Source of the DNA: an uncultured Prevotella sp.
GTDB lineage: Bacteria; Bacteroidota; Bacteroidia; Bacteroidales; Bacteroidaceae
Assembly: GCA_905235905.1 (NCBI GenBank)
Contig: CAJONO010000147.1
Coordinates: forward strand, 1-50,039
DNA: 50,039 nucleotides
Direction of reading: 5' to 3'
In this document: in pieces, positions 25,172 through 34,000 of the stretch
Position numbering within the stretch: position 1 is the first letter of the stretch
Layout: every line of letters begins with the position of its first letter
Translations under genes and position numbers: made by a program
The notes under the pieces: model-generated
Told to the model about the DNA's origin: nothing
Databases searched by the model: none
What the model saw: the letters and a program-made list of their open reading frames with translations, nothing else

Positions 25172-28100
25172 TTAGAATTTCACACCAACGTTGAAGCCGA
25201 AGTTGCGGCAGGCAGGATTAGAGTAGAGTTCGCCGAACATACCTTCGAGGTCATTGCCGTAAGACGAGGTCTCGGGGTCGATGTACTTGTTGGACTTGTG
25301 GGTCCAGGTGAACAGGTTGTTGGCAAAAATCGAGAGGGTGATGTCGCTCAGGTAGAGCTTGCTGACGATGCTCTTGGGCAGTGAGTAGGCCAGCGTGACG
25401 TTACGCAGCTTCACATACGAGCGGTCGAGCAGATAGAACTCGCCACCCTGTGCGGCACCGTAGTTGTTGAAGTAGTCCTGATAGCTGCCATCGTTCAAGT
25501 AAATAGGAGAAATATTCTCCGAACCGTCTGCATAAACTGAGTTAGGAATAACGAACGGATTACGGTTGTTGTAGAGCGTAGCCTCGCCGTTACCGGTGAA
25601 CTGCATCAGGTTCTTCGTGCGAGAGAACATGTAGCCGCCCTTGCGGATGTCGAGAGCTGCACTGAGCGTGACACCGTAGGCCGAGAAGGCGGTGTTGATG
25701 CCACCCGTCCAGTCGGCATTCACGTTCTTGCCTGTATCCTTCACCTCGTCGGTGAGCAGGGGCTGGCCGTCGGCACCTACGATGAGTTTGCCATCGTCGG
25801 TGTACTGAGGCATGTAGGTGAAGAGTTCACCCATGGGCAGACCCTCAACGGCGCGCATGTAGACGGCATCGTTGCCGGCAGAGAAGCTGTTGATGTTGAC
25901 CATGCCGCCATCGAGGCTCTCAGGCATCGACACAACCTTGTTCTTATTCTTCGAGAAGTTGAAGCCCAGTTCCCAACGAATGTTCTTCGTCTGCACGGGA
26001 ACAGTGTTGACCAACAGCTCGAAGCCCTTGTTGTTCACCTTACCGAAGTTGGTCACCATGAAGCCATAACCCGTTGAGGGGTCGACGGGCAGGGTGAAGA
26101 TCTGGTCGGTGGTGTTGCGGTTATAGTAAGAAGCGTCGATGTTGATGCGGTTGTTCAGGAAAGCAAGGTTCAGACCCACCTCAAACTCGGTGGTCATCTC
26201 AGGCTTCAGGTCGTTGCTGCCAGCGGTCGATGCAGCCTGGAAAGCGTTCACACCGTTGAAGGGGAACTTGGTCAGGTCGGCGGCATAGTAGCCATTCGAA
26301 TAGGCCTGTACGTAGCGGGGATAAACCTGATAGACACTGGCGTCGTTACCCGTCTTACCGTAGGCCATACGCACCTTACCAAAGGTCAGGATGTCGTTCT
26401 TGGGAATGAGCTTGGTGAAAATCCAGCTCAGTGTGGCACCCGGATAGAAGTAGCTGTTCTTCTCCAAGGGCAGTGTGCTCGAATAGTCCTTACGGGCGGT
26501 GAGGTCCAGATAAATCATCTCGTCCCAACCCAAGGTCAGGTCGCCGAAGATGCCCACGGCGCGACGCTTTGACTGGCTCTCCATGATTTCAGTCTTCGTT
26601 GAGCCGTTGCTCAGATCCCAGAAACCAGTGCCGAAGGTCAGGCCGTCGGTCTGGTTGCGGCTGTAGGTCTGATAGCGCTCGCTCATGTTCACACCGAGCA
26701 TCAGGTTCACGTCGAGCTTCTCGTCGAGATACTTGTCCTGCCAGTTGGCCAGGAAGTCGTGGTTCACCTCATACTTGCGCAGATAGGTCGTAGAGACATA
26801 GCCCGACTGGTTCATCTTCGAGGGGGCATAGCCATAGTCCTCGTTGATGAGGGCATCGTCGAGAGCAATCTCGGGTACGCCGAGCTTGTGGTCGTAGTCG
26901 GTGTAGTCAAAGCCCAGACGATAGGTCAGCGTCAGCTGAGGGATGGGCTTGATGTCGGCCTGAATCTTGCCGAACACCTGCTTGGCATCGTTGTGGTTGT
27001 AGTTGTTCTCGATAGCCCAGTAGGGGTTGGTGATGCCGTAAGGTGTATACCAAGCCTCGGGAGTGTTGAAGGGGCTGGTAAGATCTTTGCGGTCGACCAG
27101 TGAGAGGTCGCGGGGGAACTCAAGGATACCGTCGATCATGGAAGTACCCTGATAGGTGCCCACGGTGTTGGTGTTGGTCTTCGAGAAGTTGATGCTTGAG
27201 CTCAGCTTCAGCCAGTCGGTGGCGTCGTAGCTGCCGCGATAGGCAATGGTATTACGCTTGTAGGTGTCCTTGTCGCCGGGGATGATACCGTTGTCCGAGG
27301 TGTAAGAATAGCTCAGATAATAGGTTGCCTTGTTGTCGCTCGACACGCCGTTCAGAGCCACGCTGTGAGAGGTCGACAGGCCCGTGTCGTAGAAGTCCTT
27401 GATGTTGTTCTCGGCAGCACTGTAGGTGTGGATGAGCTGCTGATGGTTCCAGATGGGACCGTAGACCTGAGTGGAGCCGTCCATTTCGGGACCCCATGAA
27501 CCGTTCTCAATAAACGTCTGTCCGCCATTCCAACCCTGACCGAACTGGTTCTGGAACTTCGGCAGAGTCGACACCTGACGCCACTGTACGCTTCCGTCAT
27601 AGCTAATCTGGAAGTTCTTCTCGCCCTGGCGCTTGCCGCTCTTGGTGGTAATCATGATGACACCGTTGGCAGCGCGGCTACCATAAAGGGCGGTAGCGGC
27701 GGCACCCTTCAGCACCGTCATGCTCTCAATGTCGTTCGGGTTGATGCTCGAGATACCACCAACGGCGTTGGTGAACTCGTCCTGGCCTTTCTGAGTGCCC
27801 TCGAACGTGGTCTGCTGCAAGGGCACACCGTCGACGACATAGAGGGGCTGGTTGTTGCCGTTGATAGAGCTGATACCACGGATGATGACCGAGTTGGCCT
27901 GTCCGGGGTCGCTTGAGGTGGTGTTGATTTGCACACCAGCCACCTTACCTGCCAGAGCCGATGTGACATCGGTCATACGGCCTACCACCAGCTCTTCGTT
28001 GTCCAAGGACTGAGCCGAGTAGCCAATGGTTTTCTCGCTCTTCTTAATGCCCATAGCCGTCACCACCACTTCGTCGATGGCTGTGGCGTCAAGGCCGAGG

Positions 28101-28375
28101 CGCACGACCATACCGTTGCGAGCCGTAACGGCCTGGGTCTCCATGCCGATGTAGGTCACGCGGATCTTGGTCTTGCCCTGAGGCATGGTAAGCGTGAACT
28201 TACCCTTGTTGTCAGTAACTGTACCGAGGTTTGTGCCAACGATTAGAATCGAAGCGCCGATGACGGGCTGCCCATCTTCCTGAGACACCACGGTACCTGT
28301 GACTTTAGTCTGGGAAAATACCCCCCCCACCAAGAGGAAGAGGCTCACCAGAAGCATTGTTAGTCTTTTTTCCAT
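25172..28375 (-). CDS. SusC/RagA-family TonB-dependent transporter
   Basis: The 1067-aa protein has a signal peptide (MEKRLTMLLVSLFLLVGGVFSQ), a carboxypeptidase-regulatory-like domain at about 23-105 (VTGTVVSQEDGQPVIGASI), a TonB box region (IDEVVVTAMG), and a plug (DVTSALAGKVAGVQI, IIRGISSINGNNQPLYVVDGVPL in part, AAATALYGSRAANGVIMITTK in part). The rest is a 22-strand barrel ending NFGFNVGVKF. It imports a ligand into the periplasm using TonB energy, with SusD as lid. It is first in a four-gene operon and has a well-formed promoter. No glycosidase or sensor gene accompanies it. The signal peptide codons contain a run of eight G (VGG). Confidence 0.95.
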   Translation of the reverse strand: MEKRLTMLLVSLFLLVGGVFSQTKVTGTVVSQEDGQPVIGASILIVGTNLGTVTDNKGKFTLTMPQGKTKIRVTYIGMETQAVTARNGMVVRLGLDATAIDEVVVTAMGIKKSEKTIGYSAQSLDNEELVVGRMTDVTSALAGKVAGVQINTTSSDPGQANSVIIRGISSINGNNQPLYVVDGVPLQQTTFEGTQKGQDEFTNAVGGISSINPNDIESMTVLKGAAATALYGSRAANGVIMITTKSGKRQGEKNFQISYDGSVQWRQVSTLPKFQNQFGQGWNGGQTFIENGSWGPEMDGSTQVYGPIWNHQQLIHTYSAAENNIKDFYDTGLSTSHSVALNGVSSDNKATYYLSYSYTSDNGIIPGDKDTYKRNTIAYRGSYDATDWLKLSSSINFSKTNTNTVGTYQGTSMIDGILEFPRDLSLVDRKDLTSPFNTPEAWYTPYGITNPYWAIENNYNHNDAKQVFGKIQADIKPIPQLTLTYRLGFDYTDYDHKLGVPEIALDDALINEDYGYAPSKMNQSGYVSTTYLRKYEVNHDFLANWQDKYLDEKLDVNLMLGVNMSERYQTYSRNQTDGLTFGTGFWDLSNGSTKTEIMESQSKRRAVGIFGDLTLGWDEMIYLDLTARKDYSSTLPLEKNSYFYPGATLSWIFTKLIPKNDILTFGKVRMAYGKTGNDASVYQVYPRYVQAYSNGYYAADLTKFPFNGVNAFQAASTAGSNDLKPEMTTEFEVGLNLAFLNNRINIDASYYNRNTTDQIFTLPVDPSTGYGFMVTNFGKVNNKGFELLVNTVPVQTKNIRWELGFNFSKNKNKVVSMPESLDGGMVNINSFSAGNDAVYMRAVEGLPMGELFTYMPQYTDDGKLIVGADGQPLLTDEVKDTGKNVNADWTGGINTAFSAYGVTLSAALDIRKGGYMFSRTKNLMQFTGNGEATLYNNRNPFVIPNSVYADGSENISPIYLNDGSYQDYFNNYGAAQGGEFYLLDRSYVKLRNVTLAYSLPKSIVSKLYLSDITLSIFANNLFTWTHKSNKYIDPETSSYGNDLEGMFGELYSNPACRNFGFNVGVKF

Positions 28376-28468
28376 AAATCTCTCTCGTTTTGTTACAATT
28401 ATTAAGTTTGTTATTAAAAAATATGTATGCGTAAAGTCTCTTTTTTAAACTTCGTTTTATTTAGCCTG

Positions 28469-28499
28469 CAAAAGTACACATATTTTTTGTATTTTACAA
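28469..28499 (-). promoter_or_regulatory. Promoter for the SusC-SusD operon
   Basis: TTG (28497-28499), 20 nt, then TACTTTTG (28469-28476) on the minus strand. The leader to the susC ATG is about 85-90 nt, AT-rich, and longer than the other leaders here. No ECF-sigma or hybrid two-component gene is next to it. Confidence 0.8.
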
Positions 28500-28555
28500 G
28501 CAAAATTATCAAAAATTGCATTTTGATACCGATTTCGGCCCATTATTGAATAGAA

Positions 28556-28598
28556 ATACAAAAAAAATGAGAGAAAGAATGCAAAAACCCTTCCTCTC
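28556..28598 (-). terminator. Rho-independent terminator after tamL
   Basis: On the minus strand GAGAGGAAG and CTTTCTCTC pair across a 12-nt loop (one G-U), followed by ATTTTTTTT. It is preceded by a small palindrome TCATGA-CTG-TCATGA. It closes the tamB-tamL unit about 30 nt after the tamL stop. Confidence 0.8.
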
Positions 28599-28625
28599 AT
28601 GACAGTCATGACCAGGCTTCGGCAG

Positions 28626-31016
28626 TTAGAAGGGATAGCCGATGGCCAAATGCAGGGAATGCATGTCTTTGAAGGTGGGTATGTTGAAATAGCCGCTCTT
28701 GCCTGTATCGTAGGGAACATGGAAGCCAAAGCCCCAGTCGACTCGCAGAATCAGGAAGTCGAGGTCATAGCGCAGGCCCAGCCCTGTGCCGGTAGCCAGT
28801 TGGCGTGGCAGGCTCTTCAGTCGCAGCTGCGTGTCGGAGAACACGCTGTTCCATCTGTCGATAAGCTCCTGGTCTTCGGCCGTAATGACCTCTCCTTCCT
28901 CTGGTTGGAGTGTCAGGTCGAGATTGCTCCACACGTTGCCCGCATCCAAGAAGATGGCACCATAGAGGCTGCCGAAGAGACGGCGGCGATACTCCAGGTT
29001 GAAGACCAGCTTCGTGTTGCCGTGCTGCATCATGTAGGATGCCTGGCGGTTTCTGAGTCCTGTGCAGGAACCGGGGCCAATGCTTCTCACGGTGAAGGCA
29101 CGGATGGTGTTGGCACCGCCCACATAGAAGCCCTCGCTGAAAGGATAGGCATCGGAATTGCCGAAGACCCACATGTGGCCGGCATTGGCATGAGCCACTA
29201 ACTGTGACGAGGCGTCGAGCTGCCAGGTCTTGGTGAAGTCGGTCTCTATTTTCACAAACTGTGAGTAGGGGGTGTTGAACAGTTCCTTGTCTTGCTTGTT
29301 CCACTTTTCGCCAAATGCCATGAGGCAAAGTGAGGTGAAATTGCCCGACTCCTCGATAGACGTCTCCCACCGTATGGGGTTGCGAGTGGTTTTCTTGTCC
29401 TTATAGGTATAGGTGTAGCGCATCTTCGGAATGAAGTAGTCGTCCATGGCTGTCAACAGGTAGGTGTTCTCGCTGACAATATCTTCAAACTTCTGTGTGT
29501 GGCTGCTCATGTACTGGTACTTCACAATGAGCGGGACGAAGGAGTGGAAGCGTGTGGCCATGGGCTGCCAGCGGTATGACCATTCGCCTGAGAATATCTG
29601 CATGCGGTAATAGCTGGGGCGGTTGATAATGTCGGCCGAGAGCTTGGCAACAGTCCATGGCGTCGAGTTGTATTCCTTTGGCCGAATGATGCGACCGTCC
29701 TTGCCGCGTCTGGGAGCGCTTTCTCCTACAAAGGGTGCTATGATGCGCGGAAACTCCACGGCCACGTCGGCACCATACTGGTAGGTGCTCATGCCTGAAG
29801 AGTTGTCGCCTGTTTCCCATTCATAGGAGCCGTGCAGGTTGACGTCTAATTTCTCGGCTCCGCGGAAAGCATTGCGGATGGTGAGGCCCACCTTTGCCTC
29901 AGGCCCCATGCGGCCGATGGTGCGGCTGTTGAAAGTGGTCTCTACGTAGAAGTCGTAAGGCTTGTCGAACGTGCAGTTCAATTGCATGTCGAGCGTGTCG
30001 GTGCCCGCTCGTGGGGTAAACGTCATATCGGCCTGCGAGAAGATGCCAGCAGCATTGATTTTCGATACCGACTCCTGGTAGGCACTATAGCTGAATGGTT
30101 CGCGAGGACGCAGTTTCATGTCGCGCAGAATGACTCTGGGGCGCACTGGCGGACGCTTGCCGTTATAGTAGACTTTCAGGAATCGGCGTCCCATCGAGTC
30201 GTTGAGCTGTTCTGCCATAGTGCGGCGCAAATTGACCTGCATGCTGCCGATATACCATTTCTTCGTGACATCGGTCGAGAGGGAGTCGGCCATCTGTAGG
30301 CGCAACCTCGCACGGTTGGGCACGTCGAAGGTATCGGCCAAATAGGAGGCATAGCCCGCGGAGTAGCCGTAGTAGCCATTGTCGCGGAACAGCCGCGAGA
30401 GACGTGTGCGCTCGGCATCGAGTGAGGAAACGGCGAAAGGCGAGCCACGGCGTATGTAGGCCTCGTCGAGGGTCGAGTCGATCAGTGCCTGCATGGGTAC
30501 AGGAAACTTCTGATAGCTCATGGAGTCGACGCGGAAAAGGGAGTCGAGCCTGACGCGATAGCCTATTTTCATCTTCTTAGGGTTCTTCTGTGGCACCTCT
30601 GTGTAGACAACGTCGCCATGCAGATAGCCGTTCTTGCGCAACACCGAACGGGCCACCGATGCCCGCAACCGGGGATTCACCTGGCTCATGAGTACCGGGG
30701 CCTTGCCGAAGGTTTTGTTCATCCATTTCTTGAACCAGTTGTCCGAACCGTTGCAGGTGTTCCATATCCATAGGCCCAGTGAGGGCATGCGGTAATAGCT
30801 GGAGCCGAAGATGGCACCGTTGGGGGCTGTGGCGAGTGCTGCCTCAATTTCCTCCTGGGTTGCCGTGAAATGGTCGTTATCCTCATAGTCGGTATATTCA
30901 ATCTTCGTCAGCCCCGTAAACAATTGGTCGTCTTCGGGGATGTTCTTCGTCGAAGAACAAGAGGAAAGCAACAGCAGCCCACAGAGCCACCAAGACAAAG
31001 AGGTTCTATTTTTCAT
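28626..31016 (-). CDS. tamL: TamL: BamA/TamA-family outer-membrane lipoprotein
   Basis: The 796-aa protein has a lipobox (LLLLSSCSS, Cys20), which distinguishes the Bacteroidetes TamL group from TamA. POTRA-like segments lie at about 30-330 (FTGLTKIEYTDYED, FLKVYYNGKRPPVRPRVILRD in part). The barrel contains the Omp85 hallmark region (FYVGGANTIRAFTVRSIGPGS in part) and ends SLHLAIGYPF. It works with TamB to move proteins or lipids between the inner and outer membranes. Its ATG lies inside the end of tamB (11-nt overlap), so the pair is coupled. A terminator follows. The N-terminal motif NIPEDDQLFTGL is typical of the family. Confidence 0.9.
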   Translation of the reverse strand: MKNRTSLSWWLCGLLLLSSCSSTKNIPEDDQLFTGLTKIEYTDYEDNDHFTATQEEIEAALATAPNGAIFGSSYYRMPSLGLWIWNTCNGSDNWFKKWMNKTFGKAPVLMSQVNPRLRASVARSVLRKNGYLHGDVVYTEVPQKNPKKMKIGYRVRLDSLFRVDSMSYQKFPVPMQALIDSTLDEAYIRRGSPFAVSSLDAERTRLSRLFRDNGYYGYSAGYASYLADTFDVPNRARLRLQMADSLSTDVTKKWYIGSMQVNLRRTMAEQLNDSMGRRFLKVYYNGKRPPVRPRVILRDMKLRPREPFSYSAYQESVSKINAAGIFSQADMTFTPRAGTDTLDMQLNCTFDKPYDFYVETTFNSRTIGRMGPEAKVGLTIRNAFRGAEKLDVNLHGSYEWETGDNSSGMSTYQYGADVAVEFPRIIAPFVGESAPRRGKDGRIIRPKEYNSTPWTVAKLSADIINRPSYYRMQIFSGEWSYRWQPMATRFHSFVPLIVKYQYMSSHTQKFEDIVSENTYLLTAMDDYFIPKMRYTYTYKDKKTTRNPIRWETSIEESGNFTSLCLMAFGEKWNKQDKELFNTPYSQFVKIETDFTKTWQLDASSQLVAHANAGHMWVFGNSDAYPFSEGFYVGGANTIRAFTVRSIGPGSCTGLRNRQASYMMQHGNTKLVFNLEYRRRLFGSLYGAIFLDAGNVWSNLDLTLQPEEGEVITAEDQELIDRWNSVFSDTQLRLKSLPRQLATGTGLGLRYDLDFLILRVDWGFGFHVPYDTGKSGYFNIPTFKDMHSLHLAIGYPF

Positions 31017-34000
31017 TGTTGTTCGGTTTTATTGTGTCTGTCCTTTCACTTCTCCGCGTGGTCGTCGGGAAAGCCCTGTCGCTTTCCTTGCTGTTGCCCC
31101 AGATGTGGAAGATGTCCCGGAAGGATGATAGTTTGCGCCGCCACAGGTAGCCCACGCCATACTGTCCGGTGTAGCCTTCTAACCAGTCGTAGACGTTCTG
31201 GTTGTAGAATAGCTTCAGATATTGGTTCGACGTGGGCGTGATGCGGTACTCCATCGTCACGTTGTCGAAGAACGACTGTCCCGTCTGTCCTGCCTGTTGC
31301 GCCTCCGAGCCTGTCGACACTTTTCCGCCTATCTGTACGCTGAGACGGTTGTTCCAGAATCGTTTGGCAAACTTGAAGGAATAGTCTGTGTGGGTCTCGC
31401 CAGTGGCATCGGTGGTGTTGTCGAGTCCCACGCTCAGGTCCACGGAATTCAGGGCGTTGCCCGTGATGGTGTTGATCTCACTTTGCAGGAATGAGCTCAG
31501 GGCATTGTTCATGGAGAAGCCGCTGGTGTTGCCGTCGGCCAGATACATGCCTGTAGTAAGCATGGTCACTGCCACCTTGCCCCGCTCTTCTGTGGTCATG
31601 GAATTCAAATCGTTTGAGATGCTGTTGTCCTCTGGTGCGTCGATGATGAACTCAAGACCTAAATTCTGCAAGGTGCGGGTAATGGTCACACCGCAGTCGA
31701 ACGCCACATTGCGACTCTGGCCCTCCTCTGAGCTCACCGAAGCCTTGGTGCGTTCAGTGGCAGTGATATTCATGGTGGGGTTCATCATGTTGCCTGTGAA
31801 CTCGACATAGCTGCCGTCCTGAATGGTAAACGTCTTCAGCGGAATGACTGGCAAGGAATATTTCATTCGGCCACTGCTCAGCGTGTAACGTCCTCGCAGG
31901 CTTATTTCGTCGCCGGTATATTTCATGTAGAGGTCGCCACCGCCATAGAGGTCTACATAATTCGATTGGTCGGCATTCAGGCCGCAAAGCACATGGGTTC
32001 CCTCGTCGACGCTCACGGTCATGTCGACGTTTAGGCCCTGTGGTGTTGGTTTCTGCACAACGGTCTGGGTAGAGTCACTGAAGTCGGTAAAGCGAACCAG
32101 CTCGTCAAGCTGGTTGTCTGTAGACAGGGGCGAGTCGAGCAGCAGGTAGGTGACGTCGGTCGTTCCCAGTACGTCGAGCTTGCCACGCATCTGTAACTGG
32201 TCGACGCGTCCGTTCATGCGGGCAAAGAAATTGACGAAGGCCTTGCCATAGGCTATCGACCCACGGGTTTGCTTCGAGTTAATGAGCTGGAAATTCCGGG
32301 CCTGCATGCGCATGTCGACCGTCATGCGGTCCAAGTCGTGGAAATCGATATTGCCCATGATAACTAACGGGTTATTGTTGTGGGCATACATGTTGAAGTT
32401 CTCGAAGAGCAGTTTCGAATTTTCGAAGCGCACGGGGTCGTTGTCGAATCGCAGGTTCATGCCGTAGGGCTTGCTCACGAGAAAGGCTGAGTCGAGCATC
32501 AGCTCACCGTTCACTATTGGCGCATCGAGAGCACCTTCTATTTTCACTTCTCCCTCGGCGTAGCCTTCCAGACCGATGAGCTGGTCGGGCACGAAGCCGT
32601 TGGCCATCATCAGCGGAAAACGGGTCAGCTGTATGTCGGCCGAAAGATTTCCCTTTCCTGTGTTCTTGTATTCGCCGCTAATGGCGGCAATGTCGCGCCC
32701 GTCGAGCTGAAGCTGGCCTTCAATGGCATGTGTGTCGTCTTCTCGCTGCAGGTAGACAAACTCGGTGCCAAGAGTGCCTATGGGGCTCTTCTCATAGGCA
32801 AGTCTTTCTATCTGCATGTCGCTCGCCACCGAAATGTGTTGCTGGTGATCCATGATGAGGTGATAGTCGCCGCCCAGTATTCCTGAGATTTGGGGCACCA
32901 CGTAAGGAAGAACGCTCGTAAGCTGCTCCAAGTCGAACTTGTGAAGGCTCACGGTGAGGTCTTGCAAAAGAGTCGAGTCTTGTGATTCGGAATAGATTTT
33001 CACACCCGTTCCGTCGTCAGCGATGAGGTCTACTTTCGCCTCGATGCGCATGTTCTTGTTGAGAAGCAGGAAGTTGTCTTTGTTCAGGTTGAACTCCTTA
33101 TAGCCGATAGTGGGGCGCTCTGGCATCAGCTTCAGCATGATGCCTTCGGCAACCATGTCGGCCGTCATGCCGATACGCAGTCCCATCTGTCCCCGATGGT
33201 CATAGTAGCGCAGGCCCGCCAATGCCCCTTTTTCATGCACCTTTCCGTCGAGCAGGGCGCTGAACACGAATTGTGGGTTGCGCCGGTTGTTCACCACCCG
33301 TCCCTGGTAGGTGAGTCCGCGCTCGGTGTCTTTCAGGTGAAGTGCAATGGTGTCAATGCGTATGGAGTCGGCATTAAGGCCGAACACATGGGCGTCGCCG
33401 TTGATGCCGGCCACTGGCGAGGTCGTCATGTCAACCACCAGACTCTTGAAATAAGTGTCGACCGAGGAACGTAGGAAGTTGGCTATCGGATTGTTGCGCC
33501 CACTGGTCAGATAGAATCGTGCGGTGGGCAGCTGTCTTTTGATGGCAGGCTGGTCAATGATGCGCTGATGTAGCTGGGTCATGGTAGTATCGGCCAAGGC
33601 CATGAAGCTGTTCAGCAGTTGCTCGTAGCCGCCACTGGCATCGGCCTTCATCACAAAGTCGCCGCTCTGCAGTCGCAGAAGTGTCGTGTCTAAACGGGTA
33701 AGCAGGCTCAGTCCCACATCCTCTGGTCGGAAAGTCTGTAGCGAATCTTTGATATAAAGGTCGCCAATCATTCCGTCGGCTTTATATAAGTCATTGAGAT
33801 TGCTTTCCAGGTCGATATGGCCGCAGAGTCCCATTGATAGTGGCCGGTCGACAAATTGCAATGCCTCGAAATCGACTTTTTGGATATTGGCTACTACTGT
33901 GGCGCGTATGTACTCTCTTTTCTTTCTCGCCTTGATGTCGGCCATGTTTTCTAAAAGGGCATCGACATTGACTGTTCCCTGCAGAAGTGCGTTGTTGCTA

